This document shows positions 16,267-23,040 of a stretch of DNA of 33,790 bases, one piece after another (the stretch's first letter is position 1; every line of letters begins with the position of its first letter). Location: assembly GCA_046732895.1 (NCBI GenBank), contig JBKPNZ010000066.1:1-33790 (forward strand). Direction: 5' to 3'. The position numbers and the translations under genes were made by a program. The DNA comes from JBKPNZ01 sp046732895. GTDB taxonomy: Bacteria; Actinomycetota; Thermoleophilia; Solirubrobacterales; 70-9. The notes under the pieces were generated by a model, which worked only from the letters and a program-made list of their open reading frames with translations, ran no database searches and was not told the DNA's origin.

Positions 16267-16299
16267 GCCAGGGAAGGAATCCGGCCGCCCAACCCTGGC
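16267..16299. terminator. Stem-loop after the PhoD-like gene, possible terminator
   Basis: GCCAGGG (16267-16273) pairs perfectly with CCCTGGC (16293-16299) across a 19-base GC-rich loop, 29 bases after the stop codon and followed only by GTTT. The T-run is too short for a classical intrinsic terminator, so the role is tentative. It lies immediately before the promoter of the sulfate operon. Confidence 0.35.
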
Positions 16300-16301
16300 G
16301 T

Positions 16302-16331
16302 TTGAACACGCCAGACCTTGTCTGGTACCCT
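16302..16331 (+). promoter_or_regulatory. Promoter of the sulfate transport operon
   Basis: A -35 TTGAAC (16302-16307) and a -10 TACCCT (16326-16331) are 18 bases apart. Transcription from about 16338 would give a roughly 45-base leader that is strikingly A-rich and poor in structure (CACAACAAAATCAATCAAG) in an otherwise GC-rich genome, as expected for an efficiently translated binding protein. This is one of the few promoters here with a real leader. Confidence 0.6.
16311..16325. promoter_or_regulatory. Inverted repeat in sulfate promoter spacer, likely operator
   Basis: CCAGAC-CTT-GTCTGG is a perfect 6-bp inverted repeat with a 3-base centre that fills the space between the -35 and -10 boxes. 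A protein bound here would block RNA polymerase, so repression by a sulfur-responsive regulator is the simplest reading. The Rrf2-family gene at 20224-20682 is a candidate, but its own upstream palindrome has a different sequence. Confidence 0.5.
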
Positions 16332-16382
16332 CTCGCCGCCTATTCACAACAAAATCAATCAAGAAAGGCAAGAATCGAGAAG

Positions 16383-17456
16383 ATGAAGATGTTCTCCAGC
16401 AAGCTCCGCCGCGGCGGGGCCGCGATCGCCGAAGGCGCGAACGCGCGGCCCCGCGGCGTCAGATTTGCCGTCGCGGGTCTGCTCGCGATCGGCCTCGCCG
16501 GTGGCGTCGCCGCGTGTGGCGGCAGCTCCGACGCGAGCGGTGGCGGCTCGATCGCCATGGTCGGCTACTCGACCCCGGAGACCGTGTACACCGACACGCT
16601 CGAGCCCGGGTTCCAGAAGACCAACGAGGGCGAGGGCGTCCAGTTCTCCAACTCGTTCGGCGCCTCGGGCGACCAGTCGCGGGCGGTCGAGGCCGGCCAG
16701 CAGGCCGACGTCGTCCACTTCTCGACTGGCCCGGACATGCAGCGGGTCGTCGACTCGGGCGCTGTCGCCGACGACTGGGACCAGAACCAGTACAACGGCA
16801 TCGTCGAGGACTCGGTGGTCGTCTTCGTCGTCCGCAAGGGGAACCCGCTGGACATTCACAGCTGGGACGACCTGATCAGCTCGGGCGCCGAGATCGTGAC
16901 GCCGAACCCGTTCCAGTCGGGCTCCGCGAAATGGAACCTGCTGGCCGCGTACGGCGCGAAGACGATCGGCGAGGGTGCGTCTGACCAGGAGGGTCAGGAT
17001 TTCCTCAAGCAGATCCTCGAGAACACTCCGGTGCAGCCGGCCAGCGCCCGTGACGCCACGACGGCGTTCACCGGCGGCAAGGGCGACGTCCTCCTCTCAT
17101 ACGAGAACGAGGCGATCGCCGCGCAGGAGGCCGGGGAGGACGTGGACTACGTCATTCCCGACGACACGATCCTGATCGAGACGCCGATCGCCGCCACGGT
17201 TGACTCGGGTCCCGAGGCTCAGGACTTCGTCGACTACCTCTACACCGACGAGGCACAGCAGGCGTGGGCCGACGCGGGCTACCGCCCGGTCGTCAAGTCC
17301 GTGTTCGACCAGAACAAGGACAAGTTCCCGACGCCGTCGGGCCTGTTCACCATCGACGACCTCGGTGGCTGGGACAAGGTCAACGCTGAGTTCTTCGACC
17401 CTGAGGGCAGCATCGTCCAGGGGATCGAGAAGGAACTGGGAGTCGCGACCGAGTGA
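16383..17456 (+). CDS. Sulfate-family ABC transporter substrate-binding lipoprotein
   Basis: Extracytoplasmic receptor that captures sulfate (or thiosulfate) for the CysTWA importer. The 357-residue protein has a basic N-terminus, a hydrophobic signal segment and a lipobox VAAC with Cys45, followed by a GGSSDASGGGS tether. The mature part shows the Sbp/CysP pattern: STPETVYTDTLEPGF, FSNSFGASGDQSRAVEAGQQADVVHFSTG, TPNPFQSGSAKWNLLAAYG and YRPVVKSVF. ATG 16383 is chosen; ATG 16389, six bases after GAGAAG, is an equal alternative. The stop overlaps the cysT GTG. Sulfate cannot be told from thiosulfate by sight. Confidence 0.92.
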   Translation: MKMFSSKLRRGGAAIAEGANARPRGVRFAVAGLLAIGLAGGVAACGGSSDASGGGSIAMVGYSTPETVYTDTLEPGFQKTNEGEGVQFSNSFGASGDQSRAVEAGQQADVVHFSTGPDMQRVVDSGAVADDWDQNQYNGIVEDSVVVFVVRKGNPLDIHSWDDLISSGAEIVTPNPFQSGSAKWNLLAAYGAKTIGEGASDQEGQDFLKQILENTPVQPASARDATTAFTGGKGDVLLSYENEAIAAQEAGEDVDYVIPDDTILIETPIAATVDSGPEAQDFVDYLYTDEAQQAWADAGYRPVVKSVFDQNKDKFPTPSGLFTIDDLGGWDKVNAEFFDPEGSIVQGIEKELGVATE

Positions 17457-18286
17457 CCTCAGTAGCGCACACGGAGGCCCCCCCGAGGCGGTTTGGGATT
17501 TCCCGCCTCGGGGGGCCGGCGCTCGGAAGGGGGCTGGTCACGCTCTATCTGAGCGTGATCGTCCTCATTCCGCTTGCCGCTCTCGTTGCGAATTCGACCG
17601 ACGAGGGACTCAGCACCTTCTGGGCCGCGATCAAGAACCCCGAGGGGTGGGCCGCGCTGAAGCTGACCCTGATGGCATCGGCGATCGTCGTCGTCGTCAA
17701 CCTGATCACCGGCCTGGCGATCGCGTGGGTGCTCGTCCGGGACGACTTCCCCGGAAAGAAGATCGTCAACTCGGTGATCGACCTGCCGTTCGCGCTGCCC
17801 ACCATCGTGGCCGGGATCACTCTGCTCGCGCTCTATGGCGACGACAGCCCGATCGGGATTCATGCGGCCTACACGAAGGTCGCCGTCGTGATGGCTCTTC
17901 TCTTCGTGACTCTCCCGTTCGTGGTCAGGGCCGTGCAGCCGGTGCTGCTCGAGCTCGACCGCGACATGGAGGAGGCCGCCGCATCGCTCGGTGCGTCCCC
18001 CTTCACGGTGTTCCGGCGGATCGTGCTGCCGAACCTACGCCCGGCGCTCTTCGCAGGCGCTGCCCTCGCCTTCGCCCGAGCCATCGGTGAGTACGGCTCC
18101 CTGATCCTGCTGACCGGGAACACGCCGTACAAGACCGAGGTCTCGTCGGTCTTCATCTTCAGCCAGATCGAGAGCGGCAACCAGGTCACGGCCGCCGCCC
18201 TCTCCGTGGAGCTGCTGGTCATCGCACTCGCGGTGCTGCTCGCAATGAATCTTGGACTGCGTTGGAGCAGACGCCATGACCGCTAA
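17453..18286 (+). CDS. cysT: Sulfate ABC transporter permease CysT
   Basis: Inner-membrane permease forming half of the sulfate channel. The 277-residue protein has about six hydrophobic segments and the permease loop EEAAASLGASPFTVFRRIVLPNLRPALFAGAALAFARAIGEYGS, whose EAA motif contacts the ATPase. The GTG at 17453 overlaps the previous stop as GTGA. The first 25 residues (APPRRFGISRLGGPALG) are encoded by the strong hairpin and may be poorly conserved, so a later start cannot be excluded. It pairs with CysW encoded next. Confidence 0.93.
   Translation: MTSVAHTEAPPRRFGISRLGGPALGRGLVTLYLSVIVLIPLAALVANSTDEGLSTFWAAIKNPEGWAALKLTLMASAIVVVVNLITGLAIAWVLVRDDFPGKKIVNSVIDLPFALPTIVAGITLLALYGDDSPIGIHAAYTKVAVVMALLFVTLPFVVRAVQPVLLELDRDMEEAAASLGASPFTVFRRIVLPNLRPALFAGAALAFARAIGEYGSLILLTGNTPYKTEVSSVFIFSQIESGNQVTAAALSVELLVIALAVLLAMNLGLRWSRRHDR
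17479..17515 (+). repeat. Strong stem-loop at the binding-protein/cysT junction
   Basis: A 13-bp perfect stem is formed by 17479-17491 (CCCCCCGAGGCGG) and 17503-17515 (CCGCCTCGGGGGG) around an 11-base loop. It begins 23 bases after the binding-protein stop and lies inside the first codons of cysT. Stable hairpins at such junctions are known to protect the upstream message and to lower expression of permease genes relative to the binding protein. It has no T-run, so full termination is unlikely. Confidence 0.7.
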
Positions 18287-19130
18287 GGGGAGGCTCGGAA
18301 AGTACGGGCTGCGGACCTTCGCCCTCGGTTACCTGGCGATGCTCCTGCTGATCCCGCTGATCATGATCTTCTACCGCACGTTCGAGGACGGCTTTGGGGC
18401 GGCCTGGGATGCGGTGACAACGCCGGATGCCCTGCACGCCTTCTACCTCACGCTCCTGATGGTGGCGATTGCCGTTCCCCTGAACACGGTCTTCGGCATC
18501 GGCGCGGCGCTCGTGCTCGTGCGGACCAAGTTCCGCGGCAAGGCGCTCCTGAATTCCCTGATCGACATCCCGTTCGCCGTCTCGCCGGTCGTGATCGGCC
18601 TGGCTCTGATCCTGGTCTACGGGCAGGACGGCTGGTTCGGCAACTGGTTCATCCAGAACGGCTTCCCGATCATCTTCTCGATCCCGGGAATGGTGTTGGC
18701 GACGATCTTCGTCTCGTTGCCGTTCGTTGTGCGGGAGGTGGTTCCGGTGCTCGAGGAGATCGGCGACGACCAGGAGCAGGCCGCCAAGACGCTGGGGGCC
18801 AACGCCTGGCAGACGTTCTGGCGGATCACGCTCCCGGCAATCCGCTGGGGCGTGACCTACGGCGTGGTGCTGTCGGTGGCTCGTGCGCTGGGTGAGTTCG
18901 GAGCCGTGAGCGTCGTCTCGGGAAGCGTCACCGGCGAGACCCAAACCGCCACGATCCTCGTCAAGCAGTACTACGGGAACTTTGAGGTCGCGGGTGCCTA
19001 CGCGGCGTCGCTCGTGCTCGCCATTTTCGCGCTGAGCACGCTCTTCTTCATGAACCTGATCAGACGACGCGACAAGGGGGTCGTCGCCCCCACCATCGCT
19101 GTCGCTCCAACCGGAAAGGAAACCGCCTGA
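18276..19130 (+). CDS. cysW: Sulfate ABC transporter permease CysW
   Basis: Second permease subunit, 284 residues with about six membrane segments. The ATPase-contact loop reads EQAAKTLGANAWQTFWRITLPAIRWGVTYGVVLSVARALGEFGAVSVVSG, where ALGEFGAVSVVSG is characteristic of CysW. ATG 18276 is eight bases after GGAG and overlaps the last 11 bases of cysT; an upstream TTG at 18252 would add eight residues. Its stop shares a base with the cysA ATG (TGATG). Confidence 0.93.
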   Translation: MTAKGRLGKYGLRTFALGYLAMLLLIPLIMIFYRTFEDGFGAAWDAVTTPDALHAFYLTLLMVAIAVPLNTVFGIGAALVLVRTKFRGKALLNSLIDIPFAVSPVVIGLALILVYGQDGWFGNWFIQNGFPIIFSIPGMVLATIFVSLPFVVREVVPVLEEIGDDQEQAAKTLGANAWQTFWRITLPAIRWGVTYGVVLSVARALGEFGAVSVVSGSVTGETQTATILVKQYYGNFEVAGAYAASLVLAIFALSTLFFMNLIRRRDKGVVAPTIAVAPTGKETA

Positions 19131-20134
19131 TGAGCATCATCGTCGACAACGCCAGCAAGAACTTCGGCGACTTCGAGGCCCTGAAGGATGTCTCGATCGA
19201 GGTCCCGGATGGATCCCTGACGGCCCTTCTGGGGCCGAGCGGAAGCGGCAAATCGACGCTTCTGCGCGTGATCGCCGGGCTCGAGACGCCCGACTCAGGG
19301 AAGGTGCTGATCTCGGGCAAGGACCTGACCGGCATCCCCGTCCAGGACCGCGGGGTGGGATTCGTGTTCCAGCACTACGCCGCGTTCAAGCACATGACGG
19401 TGCGCGGCAACGTCGGGTTCGCGATGAAGATCCGCAAGCGGCCGAAGGCAGAGATCGACGCCCGGGTGAACGAGCTCCTCGAGCTGGTGCATCTCGAGGG
19501 CCTGCAGGGGCGCTATCCCTCGCAGCTCTCCGGTGGTCAGCGCCAGCGCATGGCGCTCGCTCGCGCGCTGGCGATCGAGCCCAAGGTGCTGCTGCTGGAC
19601 GAGCCGTTCGGCGCGCTCGACGCGAAGGTCCGCAAGGAGCTCCGCACGTGGCTGCGCCGCCTCCACGACGACGTGCACGTCACGACGATCTTCGTGACGC
19701 ACGATCAGGAGGAGGCGATGGACGTTGCGGAGCAGATCGTGGTCATGAACGAGGGCGAGGTCGAGCAGGCCGGTGGCCCGCGCGACCTCTACGAGCATCC
19801 GGAGACCGAGTTCGTGATGAGCTTCGTCGGTCCCGTGAACCGCCTCGGCTCGCTGTTCGTGCGCCCGCACGACATCGACATCCTCCACGTGCCGGCGACG
19901 AGCACGGAGGAGGCGATGATCGAGCGGATCGTCCACCTCGGCTTCGAGGTGCGCGTCGAGCTGACGCTCGCCGACGGCAGCGGCCTATGGGCGCAGATCA
20001 CCCGTGCTCAGGCGGAGGAGCTGGAGCTCACCGAGGGCCAGATCGTCTACGCGCGGCCGAGCCGTGCGCGGGTCTTCGACGCCAACGAGGACGTCGTCCG
20101 AGACCCGACGACCGAGGAGCTTGCGGCCGCCTGA
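19130..20134 (+). CDS. cysA: Sulfate ABC transporter ATP-binding protein CysA
   Basis: Cytoplasmic ATPase energising sulfate uptake. In 334 residues it shows Walker A GPSGSGKST (35-43), a Q-loop at FQHYAAF, the ABC signature LSGGQRQR (133-140), Walker B VLLLDEPFGALD (153-164) and the switch His in FVTHDQEEAMD. After about residue 235 a short regulatory/TOBE-like domain begins (GPVNRLGSLFVRPHDIDI), as in CysA proteins of about 350 residues. It is the last gene of the operon; two GC-rich palindromes follow. No assimilation genes (ATP sulfurylase, PAPS reductase) are in the window. Confidence 0.95.
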   Translation: MSIIVDNASKNFGDFEALKDVSIEVPDGSLTALLGPSGSGKSTLLRVIAGLETPDSGKVLISGKDLTGIPVQDRGVGFVFQHYAAFKHMTVRGNVGFAMKIRKRPKAEIDARVNELLELVHLEGLQGRYPSQLSGGQRQRMALARALAIEPKVLLLDEPFGALDAKVRKELRTWLRRLHDDVHVTTIFVTHDQEEAMDVAEQIVVMNEGEVEQAGGPRDLYEHPETEFVMSFVGPVNRLGSLFVRPHDIDILHVPATSTEEAMIERIVHLGFEVRVELTLADGSGLWAQITRAQAEELELTEGQIVYARPSRARVFDANEDVVRDPTTEELAAA

Positions 20135-20141
20135 CGGCCAA

Positions 20142-20178
20142 CGCGCCCGCGGCCGGGCGCGCTGACCGGCGCCGGTCA
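20142..20178. terminator. Two adjacent palindromes after cysA, possible bidirectional terminator
   Basis: CGCGCCCG (20142-20149) pairs with CGGGCGCG (20154-20161) around a CGGC loop, and directly after it TGACCGGCGCCGGTCA (20163-20178) is a perfect 16-base palindrome. They lie between the convergent cysA and Rrf2 genes. Neither is followed by a T-run, so termination without a U-tract or mere 3'-end protection are both possible. Confidence 0.4.
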
Positions 20179-20223
20179 CCTGCGGACCCTCTCTCCCTGC
20201 GGGTGGTCGGCGTCGGCTTGGCT

Positions 20224-20682
20224 TCAGGGTGCGTCGGGAGGGTCCGGCTGCTCGCTCAGCTCCTCGACGAACGGCGGGAGCTCCGCTGCGACGAGGTCCG
20301 CGAGGGTGACGTGATCGAGCACGGCGCGGATGTTGGTGCGCAGTGCGATCCAGACCTGCTGCAGGGGCTCGGCGGAGCCCGAGTAGGAGATCTGCTGAGG
20401 ACGTTCGCCGCGGACGCTGGCGAGCGGTCCCTCGACGACGCGGATGATGTCGGCGACGGTCACCTCGGTGGCAGGCTTGGCGAGCCAGTAGCCGCCCTCG
20501 GCTCCGCGGCGGCTGTGCACGAGCCCCTGCTGGCGGAGCTCGCTCAGGATGTTCTCGAGGAAATGCAGCGGGATGTCCTGCGCCTCGGCGACGCGGTCGC
20601 CCTTCACAGGATCCTCGCCGTTCGCCGCGGCGAGCTCGATCATCGCGCGGACGGCGTAGTCCGCTTTGGCCGACACCCTCAT
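20224..20682 (-). CDS. Rrf2-family transcriptional regulator without cysteines
   Basis: A 152-residue DNA-binding protein of the Rrf2/IscR/CymR family: MRVSAKADYAVRAMIELA opens the winged helix, HFLENILSELRQQGLVHSRRGAEGGYWLAKP is the recognition helix and wing, and VTVADIIRVVEGPLA the dimerisation helix. The family's Fe-S members hold three Cys after this helix; here the segment VRGERPQQISYSG has none, and the whole protein lacks Cys. It therefore resembles CymR-type regulators, which control sulfur and cysteine genes in Firmicutes, and its place beside the sulfate importer fits that job (inference). The ATG at 20682 follows CAGAAT by eight bases with no Shine-Dalgarno sequence, suggesting a leaderless message. 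Confidence 0.88.
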   Translation of the reverse strand: MRVSAKADYAVRAMIELAAANGEDPVKGDRVAEAQDIPLHFLENILSELRQQGLVHSRRGAEGGYWLAKPATEVTVADIIRVVEGPLASVRGERPQQISYSGSAEPLQQVWIALRTNIRAVLDHVTLADLVAAELPPFVEELSEQPDPPDAP

Positions 20683-20706
20683 CGCGCGGCATTCTGACTG
20701 ACGCTC

Positions 20707-20728
20707 GGGTGTGAGCAGGTTCACACCC
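20707..20728. promoter_or_regulatory. Perfect palindrome upstream of the Rrf2 gene (CRP-type consensus)
   Basis: GGGTGTGA (20707-20714) and TCACACCC (20721-20728) form a perfect 8-bp inverted repeat with a 6-base centre, containing TGTGA-N6-TCACA. The centre lies about 35 bases before the Rrf2 start codon, on top of the expected -35 region. The sequence equals the classical CRP/GlxR-type half-site pair. A site for the Rrf2 protein itself is the alternative. Confidence 0.55.
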
Positions 20729-20760
20729 CGGGTGCCTGGTGGCACGGGGCATCCGCGCGG

Positions 20761-21000
20761 AAAGATGAGTACAACGGCGACGGATTCCAGGGCAGGGTCA
20801 AGAGCAACAAGGCGAGCTGCGTCAAGGACCGCAAGGTCAACGTCTACAAGAAGGGCAACAAGCTCTACATGGACACGACCGACTCGCAGGGTCGCTGGAA
20901 CACCGGCAACTCGGGCCAGGCTCACGGCAAGTTCTACGCGAAGGTCGCAGCGAAGCCGGGATGCGCGCCTGCGCTGAGCGACACGATCACCGTCAACTAG
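20761..21000 (+). pseudogene. Start-less 3' remnant of a secreted repeat-domain protein gene
   Basis: The frame ending at TAG 20998 is clearly protein-like for about 79 residues: FQGRVKSNKASCVKDRK, VNVYKKGNKLYMDTTDSQGRW and GKFYAKVAAKPGCAPALSD. The pattern (VKS...C...RKV.VYK...T...G.W...G.FYAKV...C) resembles a small extracellular beta domain I know from exported actinobacterial proteins. The frame is closed upstream by TGA at 20695, and no ATG, GTG or TTG occurs in frame before the internal Met codon within LYMDTT. There is therefore no signal peptide or start. It is most likely a 5'-truncated gene; an assembly or frameshift error is the alternative. Confidence 0.6.
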
Positions 21001-21031
21001 CGCTCTCCCAGCCAGCTTGGGGGGTGAGCGG

Positions 21032-21061
21032 GCGACGCGGCGGCTTCGGCCGTCGCGTCGC
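21032..21061. terminator. UUCG-loop hairpin between convergent remnant and ligD
   Basis: A 13-bp stem (21032-21044 with 21049-21061, one G-U pair) is closed by a C(TTCG)G tetraloop, a very stable RNA fold. On the plus strand it is followed by TTTGCGTT. It lies 31 bases after the remnant's stop and 15 bases beyond the ligD stop, so it can serve both strands. Confidence 0.6.
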
Positions 21062-21075
21062 TTTGCGTTGCGGCG

Positions 21076-22578
21076 CTAGGAGGGAGGGGGTTCGGGCGCC
21101 TCCAAGGTGACCTCGAGCGGGTCCTTGTCGTCGCGCAGGCCCTTGAAGGACGGAGCGCGAAGGGTCCGCGCGCGGGTCCACTCGCGGAATTCGACCTGTG
21201 CGACGAGCTTCGGCTCCACGTAGTTCGCGCCCTTCGGGGGCTGGCGCCCCTCGAAGGGGTTGCGGTTGGTCGCGAGCCGCTTGAGGCGGCTGAGCAGGTC
21301 CTTCAGGGTGGATTCGGTAAACCCGGTACCCACGCGACCGGCGTAGCGGAGGGCCGGCGAGCCGTCGCCGTCCTCGTAGTAGCCGACGAGAAGCGCTCCC
21401 AAGGTGCTCGCCCGGCGTCCCTCGCCGGGCATCCAGCCGCCGATGACCAGCTCCTGTTCCGTCGTGTTCTTGATCTTCAGCCAGGACTTGCCCCGCTTGC
21501 CGGGGAGGTAGCGGCCGTCGAGGCGCTTGGCGACGATTCCCTCCAGTCCACGCGTCTTCGTCAGGTCGAGCAGCGCTTTGCCGTCGCCGGTGTGGTTGCT
21601 GGGCGTCTGCCAACTCGGCCCATCCAGCTTCAGGCGCTCGAGGAGCGTGCGGCGCTCAGTGTATGGGAGCTCGCAGGTCGTGTGGCCGTCCAGGAAGAGG
21701 ACGTCGAAGATGACGTAGGTGACCGGGGTGTCGGCCATGCGCCGCCGAACGGCGGCGTCGGAGGCGAGGTGCATGCGGCTCTGGAGGCGCTGGAAGTCGG
21801 GACGCCCTTCCTCATCGAAGGCCACGATCTCGCCGTCCAGGGCGACCTGAAGGGAGCCTAGCTCCTCGCCCATGGCGCGGACCTCCGGGTATTGCGAGGT
21901 GATGTCGCGCAGGGTGCGGCTCTCCAGCCGCAGGTGGCCGGCGTCGGAGTAGGCGATGGCCCGCACGCCGTCCCACTTGATCTCGAAGGCCCAGCCGGAC
22001 TCGTCCTTCGGGAGGGTGGAGAGGGTCGCCATCATCGGCTTGATGTGCTCCGGCATGAGCTCGCGCCCCTCGTCGAGAGGCGGGTCCATGCGGTGGATCA
22101 TCCAGTTGTCGCCCTTCGTCTGGAAGAGGGCGTAGCGGCCACGGGTGCGCTCGCCGGAGAAGGTGAGGATGACCTCGTCGTCGCGGAACTTCTCGGCCTC
22201 GTAGGTGCCCTGATCCCAGATCGACATCGTCCCCGCTCCGTATTCGCCCTTGGGGATCTTGCCCTTGAACTCGAGGTACTCCAGGGGGTGGTCCTCCGTG
22301 TGCACGGCGAGGCGGTTCTCCTTCGGGTGCTGCGGGACGCCCTTGGGAAGCGCCCAGGAGACAGCGACGCCGTCGTGCTCGAGGCGGAGGTCCCAGTGCA
22401 GCCGGGTGGCGTGGTGCTCCTGGACGACGAAGCGGCCGGAGGCGGCGATGCCGTCACCTTTGGCTCTTGCCTTCGGGCCCTTCGCCTTCGGCTTGGCGCG
22501 TCGTTTCTTGGCCGGCGGCTCCGGGGTCTTCGCGAAGGAGCGCTTGCGCTCGTATTCCTTCAGGTCCTTGCGCGCCAT
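21076..22578 (-). CDS. ligD: LigD-type protein: 3'-phosphoesterase plus ATP-dependent DNA ligase
   Basis: A 500-residue end-joining enzyme. After a Lys-rich N-terminus, residues 45-170 form the phosphoesterase domain (FVVQEHHATRLHWDLRLEHDG with H55 and H61, then HTEDHPLEYLEFKG and GEYGAGTMSIWD). Residues 175-490 are the ligase, with adenylation Lys201 in EIKWDGVRA, DGEIVAFDEEGRPDF, EGIVAKRLDGRY and GKSWLKIKN. There is no primase/polymerase domain, and Ku is not in the window; Actinobacteria can encode these separately. The ATG at 22578 has no Shine-Dalgarno sequence and follows TAGCAT by six bases. Confidence 0.93.
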   Translation of the reverse strand: MARKDLKEYERKRSFAKTPEPPAKKRRAKPKAKGPKARAKGDGIAASGRFVVQEHHATRLHWDLRLEHDGVAVSWALPKGVPQHPKENRLAVHTEDHPLEYLEFKGKIPKGEYGAGTMSIWDQGTYEAEKFRDDEVILTFSGERTRGRYALFQTKGDNWMIHRMDPPLDEGRELMPEHIKPMMATLSTLPKDESGWAFEIKWDGVRAIAYSDAGHLRLESRTLRDITSQYPEVRAMGEELGSLQVALDGEIVAFDEEGRPDFQRLQSRMHLASDAAVRRRMADTPVTYVIFDVLFLDGHTTCELPYTERRTLLERLKLDGPSWQTPSNHTGDGKALLDLTKTRGLEGIVAKRLDGRYLPGKRGKSWLKIKNTTEQELVIGGWMPGEGRRASTLGALLVGYYEDGDGSPALRYAGRVGTGFTESTLKDLLSRLKRLATNRNPFEGRQPPKGANYVEPKLVAQVEFREWTRARTLRAPSFKGLRDDKDPLEVTLEAPEPPPS

Positions 22579-22621
22579 GGCGCGATGCTAGTGAGGCGCG
22601 GACTTTCTCAGGAGTCGGTGC

Positions 22622-22789
22622 CTACGAGCGGCCCTGGCGACGCGGCCGTCGGCGAGTCCACCCGAAGCGCTGGCGGATCGAGCGGAGCACCTGGCGGGTC
22701 TTCTCCTCGGAGGGGACGGGACGCTCAGAGGCGTCCCTGCGGGATGGGCGGTCCGCGCCGCTTCCGGCGGCCGGGCGAGGCGAGGGCAT
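22622..22789 (-). CDS. Possible small basic protein (weak)
   Basis: A 55-codon frame between ligD and tRNA-Lys. Its C-terminal half, SEEKTRQVLRSIRQRFGWTRRRPRR, looks helical and basic, but the first half is Pro/Arg/Ser-rich as in chance GC-rich frames. The ATG at 22789 has neither a Shine-Dalgarno sequence nor a clear -10 box. It is listed only because nothing else fills 22579-22833; it may not be a gene. Confidence 0.2.
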   Translation of the reverse strand: MPSPRPAAGSGADRPSRRDASERPVPSEEKTRQVLRSIRQRFGWTRRRPRRQGRS

Positions 22790-22833
22790 CGCGATGGCGG
22801 CTACCCGCGCCGCGAACCCCGGAAACGCTGGCA

Positions 22834-22907
22834 TGCCCCCGGTCGGACTCGAACCGACAACCACATCGCTTAAAAGGCGAGCGCGCTACCAATTGCGCCA
22901 CGGGGGC
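22834..22907 (-). tRNA. tRNA-Lys (anticodon UUU)
   Basis: On the minus strand a full cloverleaf folds: acceptor GCCCCCG/CGGGGGC, D arm GCGC-AATTGGTA-GCGC, anticodon loop CTTTTAA giving UUU, and T arm GTCGG-TTCGAGT-CCGAC, with discriminator A. The CCA end is not encoded. The pair at the top of the anticodon stem (C-U) is mismatched. A TACGAT box at 22919-22914, six bases before the mature 5' end, is a plausible -10. Confidence 0.95.
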
Positions 22908-22971
22908 CCGCTGATCGTAGCCTCGGTGGCCCTCGCTCACGACGTCGCTGTCGCCGATTGAACAGGCAGGA

Positions 22972-22991
22972 GCTGTCAAATGCATGACAGC
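22972..22991. repeat. Inverted repeat upstream of tRNA-Lys
   Basis: GCTGTCA (22972-22978) and TGACAGC (22985-22991) are a perfect 7-bp inverted repeat with a 6-base AT-rich centre AATGCA. The right-hand side on the minus strand contains TTGACA (22979-22974), a consensus -35, facing the tRNA, though no good -10 follows at 16-18 bases. On the plus strand ATGACA and CATAAA (23007-23012) are 17 bases apart. Confidence 0.45.
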
Positions 22992-23040
22992 GCGAAGGCT
23001 GCGGATCATAAATCCGTGCCGTAGGCGGCGCGAACGACCA

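Noticed and set aside
22951..22979. TTGACA as the -35 of tRNA-Lys
   Set aside because: At 16-18 bases downstream the sequence is CGGCGA/GGCGAC, not a -10; the TACGAT box nearer the tRNA is more likely, though its own -35 is weak.
22995..23030. Possible second tRNA fragment (GGATCATAAATCC hairpin)
   Set aside because: Only an anticodon-like hairpin is present; there is no acceptor or T arm, and T33 is missing.
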